The notes: generated by a model from the sequence alone, not told the origin. Shown: positions 1-6,962, counted from the first letter of the stretch. The stretch: DNA of 12,785 nt from Clostridiales bacterium (GCA_018376855.1 JAHAAN010000048.1:1-12785); one strand, 5' to 3'. A program made the numbers and translations.

Positions 1-358
1 ACGGGTTGCAGCGGAAGGCCTCCGCGCTTGCCTGAGCGGCGGCAGCGGAATTTTTTTCGGGCGCCGTTTCTTTCGGTGGGGAAGGCGCGTTTGGGGTTGA
101 GGCGCAGTATCGCTGCGGCAAACGGACGGCAGCGGCAGCAGGCGCTTTTGCGCGTCTGACGCGCGGCTGAATGTCCTGTTCCGGCTTTGCTGCGCCTGCA
201 TTTTCACAGGCAGGACGTGCGGCTTGAGCCTGAGCTTCGGCGGGGCTTTTTTCCTGTACCTGCGTTGTTTCGGGCTGTGAAAGCTCGGGAAGAGGTTCGA
301 TCGTTTCTGTCAGAGAAAGATCCATATATTCCTGTTCATTGCTGTATGGGTGCTTCAT
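1..358 (-). CDS. Unrecognised Ala/Pro/Glu-rich protein, N-terminal part
   Basis: An open frame starts with ATG at 358-356 and runs without a stop off the left edge, giving 119 residues. An AAAGGA ribosome binding site lies 8 bases before the ATG. The peptide begins MKHPYSNEQEYMDLSLTETI and then turns into low-complexity sequence rich in Ala, Pro, Glu, Gln and Lys, with a small basic patch (RVRRAK, about residues 66-71). No signal peptide, membrane segment or folded domain is visible in this part, so it looks like a disordered cytoplasmic N-terminal region ahead of a domain outside the window. It lies 39 bases downstream of the DUF951 gene on the same strand, so the two are probably co-transcribed. 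Function is unknown. The frame is supported by the ribosome binding site and the absence of stops, not by homology that I recognise. Confidence 0.6.
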   Translation of the reverse strand, partial: MKHPYSNEQEYMDLSLTETIEPLPELSQPETTQVQEKSPAEAQAQAARPACENAGAAKPEQDIQPRVRRAKAPAAAAVRLPQRYCASTPNAPSPPKETAPEKNSAAAAQASAEAFRCNP

Positions 359-397
359 GCGGGCTGTCCTTTCTCTAAACGTTTAAAAATCAAAGCG

Positions 398-595
398 TTA
401 TTCTTCCTTCGGAATCAGCTTTTTAATGCGCCGTTCGCCCTCGGCGCGATCCAGCATAACAATGCGTCCGCAGGTAGCGCATTTCAGCTTCAAGTCAGCG
501 CCCGTGCGGACGACGGTCCATTCAGAGCCGCCGCATGGATGCGGCTTTTTGGTGATAACGGTATCTCCGAGCTTAATATCCATCGTTATGGTCAT
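398..595 (-). CDS. DUF951 family small protein (YyzM-like)
   Basis: This 65-residue protein matches the DUF951 family, which is about 60-70 residues long and of unknown function. The family signature KPHPCGG is at residues 17-23, followed by SEWTVVRTGADLKLKC and a CATC cysteine pair (C39, C42). C21, C39 and C42 could bind a metal (inference). In Bacillus the homologue yyzM lies near ychF and rpsF. Here the gene is about 6.4 kb from rpsF and on the opposite strand. The start is uncertain. Family members usually begin MDIKLGD, which is Met5 (ATG at 583-581) and has no Shine-Dalgarno. The upstream ATG (595-593) has an AAAGGA site, but 21 bases away with a perfect hairpin in between. The gene has its own promoter and is followed closely by the partial gene at 1-358. 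Confidence 0.88.
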   Translation of the reverse strand: MTITMDIKLGDTVITKKPHPCGGSEWTVVRTGADLKLKCATCGRIVMLDRAEGERRIKKLIPKEE

Positions 596-622
596 AGCTT
601 TTGCAGAACAAAAGCTTCCTTT
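596..622 (-). promoter_or_regulatory. Shine-Dalgarno followed by a hairpin that fills the spacer of the DUF951 gene
   Basis: Read on the minus strand, AAAGGA (622-617) is followed directly by AGCTTTTG (616-609), a five-base loop TTCTG (608-604), then CAAAAGCT (603-596), and then ATG (595-593). The two arms form an 8 bp perfect stem. If it folds in the mRNA, the otherwise too-distant ribosome binding site is brought next to the ATG. If it does not fold, neither in-frame ATG has a well-spaced site. Confidence 0.5.
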
Positions 623-666
623 CTTTCAGAATCGGAATCGTTTTTTTTGAAACGTCTATTTTTATT

Positions 667-695
667 ATTTTAACACCTTTTGGCATGAATTACAA
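667..695 (-). promoter_or_regulatory. Promoter for the DUF951 gene
   Basis: On the minus strand TTGTAA (695-690) and TAAAAT (672-667) are separated by 17 bases. A TG two bases before the -10 gives an extended -10. It lies in the gap between the helicase stop and the DUF951 start, suggesting DUF951 is transcribed independently of the helicase. Confidence 0.55.
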
Positions 696-718
696 CAGGA
701 AAAGAGAATTTGTACCGC

Positions 719-3070
719 TTAATCAGAATGGCTTTTCCAGAAATCCTCCAGCAGCTCGCTGTAGGAGGCGTCCTCCTGTGAAAGAAAGCGAACGTGCCAG
801 TGATCGGGAAAGAGCTCGTCATATGGGGGGCGGGAAAAGCGGGCGTCGATCAGCAGAATCACACCGCGGTCTTCCGCGGTTCGGATCACGCGACCCGCGG
901 CCTGAAGCACGCGGTTCATGCCGGGATAAATATAGGAGTAAGCGTAGCCGTCGAAATACTGCTCATCGAAATAGGCTTTAATTAAATTGCGGTCGCAGCT
1001 CAGCTGCGGAAGCCCCACGCCCACAATGATCGCGCCCAGCAGCAGCTCTCCCGGAAGATCAATCCCTTCACCGAAATGGCCGCCCAACACCGAGAAGCCG
1101 ACGGTCGGCCGGTTTTGGAGAAAGGCATTTAAAAAGGCGTCCTTATCCCCCTTTTTCATTCCGGGAAGGTGTACGACGGTTTCGGTTTCCGCCTCAAGCG
1201 TGCGGAAGCATTCCAGCACTGCGTTCAGGTAGGCGTAGGACGGAAAGTAGACCAAATAATTCCCGGGTTTAGCAGTTACGGTCTCATAGATGCGCTGCGC
1301 CACGGCAGGGTAGGTTTCGGCGCGCGCGCTGTAGGTGGTGGCGATCGTATCGTCGGTAACCACGAGCAGATTGTCAGGGTCGAAGGGCGAGGGGATCGCA
1401 TAGTAATACGAAAGCTCGTCTGCGCCCATAAGCGTCATATAATAGGAGTGCGGCTCCAGCGTGGCGCTGAACAGCACGGACGCGCGCGCCAGATCAAGGC
1501 CTTCGCGCACAAACGGCGCGCCTTGCAGGCATAGAACGCGCAGGGAAATGCCGTCCGCCTGTCGCTGCATGTAGGTTTTGTGCAGATCTTCACTGTAGCG
1601 TTCGCAGACCATAATAAAATCAAGTATGTTTTGATACAGAGCAGAGAAAGCGTTTGGCAGCGCGGTATGCCCGTTTTCCAAGCAAAGCGCGGCGGCGTCA
1701 ACGGCGCTTACCGCGGCGGCATATGCGTCCTTTGGCGGAGAGGGCAGAAGAAAAGCGGCTTCTTCTTCGTGCGTTTTTGTCTGTGCTTCGATTGCTGAAG
1801 CAAGCTTGCCCAGCGCTCGGTACAGAGGCGCAAGCTCGCGGCAGGCGCTGCGAGCCGCGCGGATCTGCGGAACGGAAAGCTCGGCGGAAAAAATATCGCG
1901 CACGCGTTCGGGTAGGTTATGCGCTTCATCGATGAGAAAAGCATATTTCCCCTTGTGCTGTGAAAAATAACGCTGAAATCGCACGATTGGGTGAAAAACA
2001 TAGTTGTAATCGCAGATGATGCAGTCGCAGTATTCGCTGACGGCAAGGGAAAGCTCGTAGGGACATAGCTCAAACCGAAGGGAAAGCTCGTGCAGGGTTT
2101 CAGGCGTAAAGGAGTTTAGGGCAAGAATTTCGGGCAGCGCGTCGTGCTGCTTTTGGTAATAATCGCGGCAGTAGGGGCAGTCCTCAGGCGTGCAGCTGCG
2201 TTTGTGCAGCAGGCAGGCGCGATCCTTGGCCGTGATCGTAACGGTTTTTAACGGCAGGGATTTTTGCTTGATGTACTCAAGCGTATTCTGCGCGACCGTG
2301 CCGGTTTGATTTTTAGCAGTTAAATAGAATATCTTATCGCAAAGCCCTGCGCCGAGCGCCTTCAGGGCAGGAAACAGTGTGCCGATCGTTTTGCCGGTGC
2401 CGGTGGGCGCCTGTGCAAACAGGGTGTTTCCCTGCTTAATGCAGGTATATACCTGCGCGGCAAATTCGTGCTGACTGGGGCGGTAGGAAGCAAAGGGGAA
2501 CGAAAAATTTTGCAAGGCTTGATTGCGCGCCAGCCTGTGCCGCACGGCATTATCGCTGATGCGGAAGTAATCTTCGGTAAGCGCATCAAAACGCCGTTTA
2601 AGTGTTTCAAACGTCTCGGTTCGTTCAAAGGAGCGTTCTTTTTTTTGTTGAAGCTGATAATAGGTAAGGCGAAGCGTGATTTGCTTTAGTCCGTTTTCTA
2701 ACGCGCAAAGATAGCCGTAGGTATCAAGCTGCGCATGATAGGCCGGGTAATGCGCCTGCGTAAGCTCCTCCAAGGGCAGGTAGGTGGTTTTGATTTCCTG
2801 AATGCAAATGCCGGCGGCAGAGGTAAAAACGCCGTCCGCGCGGCCGGAAATGCGAAGCGTGTAAAATCCCCGATCCAGCTCGGCGCTGAAGGCTACTTCC
2901 TTGCGAAAATCCGTATCCATTTCCAGCGCGCGCTTTTGCAGCAGACGGTGCGCGCGTGCGCCCTCCAGAGCGCGTTCTGCAGAAGCTTGCTGGTCGCCTA
3001 CAAGATTTCCGGAAGCAAGGCAATATTCCGCAAGCGCGCGTACAGAGAGCTGCAGTACGGGTTTTTCCAT
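719..3070 (-). CDS. DinG/XPD-type Fe-S DNA helicase with N-terminal RecB/Cas4-like nuclease domain
   Basis: A 783-residue superfamily 2 helicase, expected to act as a cytoplasmic ATP-dependent helicase in DNA repair. Residues about 1-150 form a PD-(D/E)XK nuclease-like domain: GRADG (D79), QEIKTT (E92, K94) and QLDTYGY (Q114). Helicase motifs follow: Walker A APTGTGKT (221-228), four closely spaced cysteines (C286, C293, C298, C301) as in the XPD/DinG iron-sulfur domain, DEAH (381-384), SAT (535-537), GGHFGEGIDLPG (663-674) and QAAGRVIR (723-730). The start is ATG at 3070-3068, preceded by AAAGGGAGG at good spacing. The frame is open 49 codons further upstream, but that stretch contains the promoter. 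Nuclease-helicase fusions of this kind are annotated in Clostridia as ATP-dependent DNA helicase. Substrate and polarity are not visible from sequence. It is divergent from the DegV gene. Confidence 0.93.
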   Translation of the reverse strand: MEKPVLQLSVRALAEYCLASGNLVGDQQASAERALEGARAHRLLQKRALEMDTDFRKEVAFSAELDRGFYTLRISGRADGVFTSAAGICIQEIKTTYLPLEELTQAHYPAYHAQLDTYGYLCALENGLKQITLRLTYYQLQQKKERSFERTETFETLKRRFDALTEDYFRISDNAVRHRLARNQALQNFSFPFASYRPSQHEFAAQVYTCIKQGNTLFAQAPTGTGKTIGTLFPALKALGAGLCDKIFYLTAKNQTGTVAQNTLEYIKQKSLPLKTVTITAKDRACLLHKRSCTPEDCPYCRDYYQKQHDALPEILALNSFTPETLHELSLRFELCPYELSLAVSEYCDCIICDYNYVFHPIVRFQRYFSQHKGKYAFLIDEAHNLPERVRDIFSAELSVPQIRAARSACRELAPLYRALGKLASAIEAQTKTHEEEAAFLLPSPPKDAYAAAVSAVDAAALCLENGHTALPNAFSALYQNILDFIMVCERYSEDLHKTYMQRQADGISLRVLCLQGAPFVREGLDLARASVLFSATLEPHSYYMTLMGADELSYYYAIPSPFDPDNLLVVTDDTIATTYSARAETYPAVAQRIYETVTAKPGNYLVYFPSYAYLNAVLECFRTLEAETETVVHLPGMKKGDKDAFLNAFLQNRPTVGFSVLGGHFGEGIDLPGELLLGAIIVGVGLPQLSCDRNLIKAYFDEQYFDGYAYSYIYPGMNRVLQAAGRVIRTAEDRGVILLIDARFSRPPYDELFPDHWHVRFLSQEDASYSELLEDFWKSHSD

Positions 3071-3103
3071 CAAAACGCCTCCCTTTGAAGATAAACTGAA
3101 AAT

Positions 3104-3112
3104 ATTATAGCA
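3104..3112 (-). promoter_or_regulatory. Extended -10 promoter of the helicase gene
   Basis: The minus strand carries TGCTATAAT (3112-3104), a perfect extended -10, 33 bases before the helicase ATG. No good -35 is seen: the best 18-base-spaced hexamer, TGTAGA, matches only three positions. The extended -10 would have to compensate. Confidence 0.6.
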
Positions 3113-3333
3113 TAAGTGCGGTAAATTTCTACAGTATATTGCGGAAAATTCCATTGCAATAAAGAAAACAACATGAATTGTGAATAAGTTGTGAACTTTT
3201 GAAGCGCTGCATAGCAAATTGCTGGAAAAAAAGCTATAATAAATAAAAACATTCTTTGGCTTGAAAGAAAGCTTTTATCGGCGGCGCAGGAATGTGCTTT
3301 TTATTTGAAGGACAAAAGGGAAAATAATTTATT

Positions 3334-3359
3334 GTGCCTTATTTCAGGCACGGAGGAGG
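3334..3359 (+). promoter_or_regulatory. Leader hairpin and ribosome binding site of the DegV gene
   Basis: GTGCCT (3334-3339) and AGGCAC (3346-3351) form a 6 bp stem that ends directly against GGAGGAGGA (3352-3360), whose GGAGG is 9 bases before the ATG at 3369. The stem does not cover the Shine-Dalgarno itself. A TATAAT at 3235-3240 is a possible -10 for this gene, but I see no convincing -35. Confidence 0.4.
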
Positions 3360-3368
3360 AAAAATACC

Positions 3369-4229
3369 ATGAGTTTGCTGGTAACGGATATGTGTTGCGA
3401 TCTTTCTAAGGAATTTTGCGAGAGGAACCATGTGCTGGTTATGCCGATGGTCTACAATCTCAACGGAACGGATTATGTACATTCCTTTGCAAAGGAATCT
3501 CCGGTAGCGTTTTACACGGCAGTGCGCAACGGAGCGATGCCTAAGACCAGCCAGATCAATACCAATGAATTCATTGATTTTTTTACACCGCTTTTGGAGC
3601 AGGGAAACGACATTATTTATCTTGCGTTTTCCAGCGGACTGAGCGGAACGTATAACAGCTCACGCATAGCGGTGGAAGAGCTTCGGGCAAAGTTTCCGGA
3701 ACGAAAGATCGACACGGTCGACACGCTGGCGGCCTCTATGGGGGAGGGGCTTTACGTTTACTATGCCGTATGCAAGCGAGACAGCGGCGCTTCTCATGAA
3801 GAGCTGGTGGAGTATTTGGAGAGCATCAAGCAGCATATCAACCACTGGTTTACGGTGGATGATCTGCATCATCTGCGCCGCGGCGGGCGCGTTTCCGCAG
3901 CGACGGCTGTTGTGGGCAGCATGCTTTCCATCAAGCCGGTGCTGCATTGCGATGAAAACGGAAAGCTGACGGCGGTAAGCAAGGCAAAGGGGCGCAAGCG
4001 TTCGCTGATCGGGTTGGTTGAAAAGCTGCGGGAGCAGGGGATCGACGTAAACGGTCAAAAGATTTTTATCAGCCATGGAGATTGCTTGGAGGATGCGCTT
4101 TTTGTTCGGGATTTAATTTTAAAGGATTATCCGCAGTGCACCTTTGAGATCAATTTTATCGGTCCGGTGATTGGCGCGCACTCAGGCCCCGGAACCGTTG
4201 CGCTGTTCTTCTACGGAAGTAAGCGATAA
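3369..4229 (+). CDS. DegV family fatty-acid-binding protein (FakB-like)
   Basis: A 286-residue protein of normal length for the DegV family. Members bind one fatty acid, and the FakB members present it to the kinase FakA to make acyl-phosphate for phospholipid synthesis. Visible signatures are the N-terminal VTDMCCDLS strand-loop, PKTSQ (58-62), FSSGLSGTYNSS (87-98), HLRRGGRVS (168-176) and the C-terminal GPVIGAHSGPG (265-275), where His271 matches the conserved lipid-carboxylate region. There is no signal peptide and it should be cytosolic. GGAGG at 9 bases supports the ATG at 3369. No fakA (DAK-domain kinase) gene is in the window, so the kinase partner would be elsewhere. It stands alone, divergent from the helicase. 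FakB1- or FakB2-type specificity cannot be told from sequence. Confidence 0.93.
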   Translation: MSLLVTDMCCDLSKEFCERNHVLVMPMVYNLNGTDYVHSFAKESPVAFYTAVRNGAMPKTSQINTNEFIDFFTPLLEQGNDIIYLAFSSGLSGTYNSSRIAVEELRAKFPERKIDTVDTLAASMGEGLYVYYAVCKRDSGASHEELVEYLESIKQHINHWFTVDDLHHLRRGGRVSAATAVVGSMLSIKPVLHCDENGKLTAVSKAKGRKRSLIGLVEKLREQGIDVNGQKIFISHGDCLEDALFVRDLILKDYPQCTFEINFIGPVIGAHSGPGTVALFFYGSKR

Positions 4230-4295
4230 AATAAAGATATTTGTATAATAAAAGAATCATGGCAGAATATATAAGAAGCTATCAGTAAGAGAGCA

Positions 4296-4345
4296 TTTAT
4301 CAAGGGGGGATTTCATCTTTACGGTGAAATCCCCCCCTTGATAAA
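4296..4345. terminator. Very long hairpin between convergent genes, possible bidirectional terminator
   Basis: The left arm 4296-4317 and right arm 4323-4345 pair over about 22 bp, with a single bulged base (six G in one arm against seven C in the other) and a five-base loop. It sits between the convergent ends of the DegV gene and the ASCH-like gene, the usual place for a shared terminator. Neither strand has a T-run directly after the stem, so a classic rho-independent terminator is not shown. It could instead be a dispersed palindromic repeat. Confidence 0.45.
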
Positions 4346-4360
4346 ATGGGAGTTGCCTTT

Positions 4361-4741
4361 TTAAAACTTTGATTTTTCATAATCATAGGGAATGCTTGTG
4401 CCGACAACAACATCTTCGATCTTTTCGATTATCAGCCAACCGTCCATGTTGCCCTGATGATCAAAAGCAAGCGGAGTTATTTCTTCAACGTTTTCAAATT
4501 CCACCAAGCACAGACATTTCTTATGCCACCGTGCCGTTTGCCTATCTGATAAGTTTAACTTGCTTTGCATATCTGTAAGGGCTTTTGCGATTTCTTCATC
4601 AGACAGTTTCACAAAATTTTGAACTTCTTTTACAATAGCTGTTGCTGTTATGGAAATGCTTCCCTTTTTCGTAAAATAAAGACGCTCTCCCTTAAAAACT
4701 CCGCTATGGGAAATTTTTCTTCCTGCTAAAATCTTATCCAA
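4361..4741 (-). CDS. ASCH-like small domain protein, 5' end apparently disrupted
   Basis: A 126-residue frame read from a TTG at 4741. I recognise the general ASCH-like pattern: ILAGRK near the start, a basic GERLYFTKKG strand (about 18-27), a helical middle (KLSDEEIAKAL, then LSDRQTARWHKK), then CLVEFENVEEITP and a final NMDGWLIIEKIEDV. ASCH domains are small beta-barrels thought to bind RNA or modified nucleic acids. The substrate here is unknown. The coding sense clearly continues upstream of the TTG (YIVVYCDNTGKKGEKV) until a TGA at 4792-4790, with no ATG in that frame. An ATG GAA just upstream is in another frame, which suggests a small insertion after the second codon. The TTG has only AAAGG two bases before it. 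The gene may be inactive or may start unusually. Confidence 0.6.
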   Translation of the reverse strand: MDKILAGRKISHSGVFKGERLYFTKKGSISITATAIVKEVQNFVKLSDEEIAKALTDMQSKLNLSDRQTARWHKKCLCLVEFENVEEITPLAFDHQGNMDGWLIIEKIEDVVVGTSIPYDYEKSKF

Positions 4742-4792
4742 TACCTTTTCGCCTTTTTTACCTGTGTTGTCGCAATATACTACAATGTATCA

Positions 4793-5262
4793 TTTCCATA
4801 TTCTCTGAATTTTGATTTCTTCTATGTAGCTTCTCGGTAAATCCCGATTTGTCGATTTGTTCATACTCAAGTATAGCATAAAGCCGACCGGCGTTCAACC
4901 TCTATTGATGGGCTTCCGCCTACTTTGCAAGCAGTGGCTTTGTTCCCATAAAGACTCAAAACGAATTCCGGCGAGACTGCCGAGAACCTGTTTTTGCTTG
5001 TTGGGGTTGGCTGTGCGTTCGTTTCCTGCAAGAAAAAACGGACAGAGCCTATGCCCATCAGAGAGCAGGAAAACGACAGCTCCGGATTTACCAAACAAAA
5101 GAAAATGGCATATCCACAGCCTTGCCATGAAGCCGGGAGCATATTCGGCGGGGCCGCCCTTGCCGGGGGCTGCAAAGAGAAGGGGCATCCAAGGCAGCCC
5201 CAGACACCACGCTTCGTGTTCTTCTTATATAGATAATAGCTGCTTTGGATACCGCACTAAAG
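4793..5262. other. 470-base stretch without a supported gene; possible mobile-element debris
   Basis: Several frames are open here on both strands, but they overlap in different phases, lack ribosome binding sites and give compositionally odd peptides. I therefore call none. The segment is GC-richer than the ASCH-like gene beside it. Its 3' part (about 5150-5230) reads like non-coding DNA I associate with clostridial conjugative elements, but that is memory, not proof. A weak CACG-CTT-CGTG hairpin followed by pyrimidines lies near 5210. Confidence 0.35.
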
Positions 5263-5985
5263 TTATGAAAGGCTTACGGTTTCTGCGCACGCGGAAAAGC
5301 AGGGCTTGTGTTCGATGCTTCCGTAAATCGATAGGGCGTTTTCGTTTTGCCGTGCATGCACGGCGATGATTTCGCTGTGCAGTGCTTCGTGCAGAAAGTC
5401 GATCTGAAAAGCGCGGATTATACGATCGGTAGGAACGGCGTCCAATAAAAGCTCTCCGTAACGGGCGTTGTTCATGTGGCCGTTGTGATCCAAATCGCTG
5501 CGGCGTACCGTATGTTCGAATGCAAGCGGAAGCGTTTCCGGCGGCGGGAGCTTTGTAAATGGCGTTTCAAAGGTTTTCTCAGGGCAGAATTCACCGGGAA
5601 AGACAATATCCTGTGCGCGCACAAGCCTGCGGGAATTCAGGTCGATCACGCACCATTTGCTGACGCCTCTTGCAATGATGCGGCCATCCTCCCCGCGAAC
5701 AAGATAATCGCGGTCAAAATCTACGCGGCCGGTAGGCTCAGGCCATGTTTCGGCCGTAACGGTTTCGTAGAGTGCGGGCATGTTTTCTATTACTGCTTTG
5801 ATTCGGGAGACGACCCATAGCCGTCCCTGCCGGTAAAGGGCGTCAAAGCCTACGCCAAGGGTTTCCGCATGTTCTCCGGCTAACTGCTGGAACAGATCCA
5901 GCAGCGCAGCGGGGCGGATATGATCGTGTTCATCCAGCTCTGCGGCAGAAAACACCTTTTGCTTGCTCATGCGCATTTGTGCCAT
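5263..5985 (-). CDS. Acyl-ACP thioesterase (double hotdog family)
   Basis: A 240-residue protein matching the bacterial acyl-ACP thioesterase family (PF01643), which hydrolyses acyl-ACP to free fatty acid and ACP in the cytosol. The first hotdog domain covers about residues 8-125, including the typical DHIRPAALLDLFQQLAGEHA helix and TAETWPEPTGRVDFDRDY (77-94). The second starts near 155 and carries SDLDHNGHMNNARY (163-176), with N168, H170 and N172/N173 corresponding to the catalytic and structural motif. The start at 5985 has AAGGAAG 7 bases upstream, so it is preferred over Met4 and Met6. It follows the membrane-protein gene by 33 bases and is probably in one operon with it. Chain-length preference cannot be read from sequence. 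Free fatty acid could be recycled through FakB-type proteins (inference). Confidence 0.92.
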   Translation of the reverse strand: MAQMRMSKQKVFSAAELDEHDHIRPAALLDLFQQLAGEHAETLGVGFDALYRQGRLWVVSRIKAVIENMPALYETVTAETWPEPTGRVDFDRDYLVRGEDGRIIARGVSKWCVIDLNSRRLVRAQDIVFPGEFCPEKTFETPFTKLPPPETLPLAFEHTVRRSDLDHNGHMNNARYGELLLDAVPTDRIIRAFQIDFLHEALHSEIIAVHARQNENALSIYGSIEHKPCFSACAETVSLS

Positions 5986-6018
5986 TGCTTCGCTTCCTTT
6001 TTTTACTGCGTGGGTATT

Positions 6019-6684
6019 TTAATTTCCAAAACTGTCGTTATTGAAACCGTTTTCGTTTTCGGGAGCATATTCGGCGCGAGGTTCTGCGCTTTGCGCTTCC
6101 GATTCAAGCTGCGCTTGCTGTGCGGCTGCTTCCGCCTGCTCTTTTTGGCGTGCCTGCTGCTGTTCAAGAACGGATATGTTTGCTTTAACAGCTTCCAGCT
6201 TGCGGCATGCGGTAAAGCCGCTGTAAAGAGAAACGAGCAGAATAATGTGAACAGCGATATCAACGATAAAGCTGGTAAAGGGAAGTTCGCTCTCCGGAAC
6301 AGCGGAAAGAATAGCAATTAAAACAAACATGGCGATCATATCGATTGTGTAGATCACTGCACCCGTAAGGGATAAAGCGCGTTCGCTTTTTTTAAACAGC
6401 CCGCCCATAATAAGAAAAGCGGCGCCGAACAGAACGGAAAAGACCACATAAAAAATGTTCCAAGTTTTATCGGCAGCAAACAACCATGTCAACAGAAGGG
6501 GCATGTATCCCCCGGCTACAAAGCTGACTCCTGATTCGGCAAGCTCTAATAAAGCGTTGATAATGGTCAGCGCGCCGATGATGAACAGGGTTCCTTTCGC
6601 GCTGTTTATACGCTGCGTCAGCTTTTGCATTTGCTGCCGGAGCATAAGCTCTTGGTAATTTGTTCCTGTGTTTTGATTTTCCAT
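6019..6684 (-). CDS. Unrecognised four- or five-pass membrane protein with C-terminal coiled coil
   Basis: A 221-residue protein starting MENQNTGTNYQELMLRQQMQ, with a GGGGGT element 5 bases before the ATG at 6684. A longer frame starts 12 codons upstream but would overlap the leader. After a charged N-terminal helix (about 10-30), hydrophobic segments lie at about 31-49, 52-70, 74-96, 104-129 and 136-157. The shortest, at 52-70, may not cross the membrane. The tail (160-200) is Gln/Ala/Glu-rich and predicted coiled coil (VLEQQQARQKEQAEAAAQQ), ending in an acidic, Asn-rich disordered stretch. I recognise no named family. It has its own near-consensus promoter and precedes the thioesterase by 33 bases. 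A link to lipid or envelope biology is only suggested by that neighbour. Confidence 0.8.
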   Translation of the reverse strand: MENQNTGTNYQELMLRQQMQKLTQRINSAKGTLFIIGALTIINALLELAESGVSFVAGGYMPLLLTWLFAADKTWNIFYVVFSVLFGAAFLIMGGLFKKSERALSLTGAVIYTIDMIAMFVLIAILSAVPESELPFTSFIVDIAVHIILLVSLYSGFTACRKLEAVKANISVLEQQQARQKEQAEAAAQQAQLESEAQSAEPRAEYAPENENGFNNDSFGN

Positions 6685-6720
6685 ATGATACCCCCAAGAT
6701 TTTAATATAAATTCTATCAT

Positions 6721-6749
6721 ATTGTATCATTTGCGTTAGGATTTGGCAA
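6721..6749 (-). promoter_or_regulatory. Promoter of the membrane protein-thioesterase operon
   Basis: On the minus strand TTGCCA (6749-6744) and TACAAT (6726-6721) are exactly 17 bases apart, each one mismatch from the sigma-A consensus. A TGA immediately before the -10 adds an extended -10. The leader to the ATG is about 30 bases. Confidence 0.8.
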
Positions 6750-6757
6750 GGTAAGCA

Positions 6758-6817
6758 GCGTGAAAAATTTTATTTTTCGCGCCGGAATTTGAAACGCTTT
6801 CGGCTTGAGAGCCGAAA
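6758..6817. repeat. Two inverted repeats in the divergent intergenic region
   Basis: The first repeat pairs 6758-6767 with 6773-6782 (10 bp, one G-U, five-base loop). The second pairs TTTCGGCT (6798-6805) with AGCCGAAA (6810-6817), 8 bp perfect with loop TGAG. Both lie between the -35 of the membrane-protein operon and the rpsF promoter. They could be operators or barrier hairpins. Neither is followed by a T-run. Confidence 0.45.
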
Positions 6818-6933
6818 CCGCAACAAATTCAATAAGGAATGGAAATTGATATAAAAAGTTAGGATATTTTTTATGCAAATTGACAGTGAAGACGTTAATA
6901 AGCAAAGAAAAACAGAAAATTTTTCGTTATTGC

Positions 6934-6962
6934 TTGCATATAAATTAAATTCATGCTAAAAT
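6934..6962 (+). promoter_or_regulatory. Promoter of the rpsF-ssb-rpsR operon
   Basis: TTGCAT (6934-6939) and TAAAAT (6957-6962) are separated by 17 bases, with TGC directly before the -10 giving an extended -10. Transcription would start near 6969, leaving a leader of about 60 bases before rpsF. That leader holds a short stem (CTTCGC/GCGAGG around an ATAT loop) just upstream of the ribosome binding site. Confidence 0.8.

Noticed and set aside
601..1534. Several plus-strand open frames opposite the helicase
   Set aside because: They are antisense to a large gene with continuous conserved motifs.
3071..3217. 49-codon N-terminal extension of the helicase
   Set aside because: It covers the promoter -10 and leader. 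The ATG at 3070 has a strong ribosome binding site and begins the conserved domain.
4241..4250. TATAAT-like hexamer after the DegV gene
   Set aside because: It has no -35 at proper spacing and no gene downstream on that strand.
4857..5369. 170-codon open frame on the plus strand, with overlapping frames on both strands
   Set aside because: It runs into the 3' end of the well-supported thioesterase gene on the other strand, and competing frames are equally long and equally unlike proteins.
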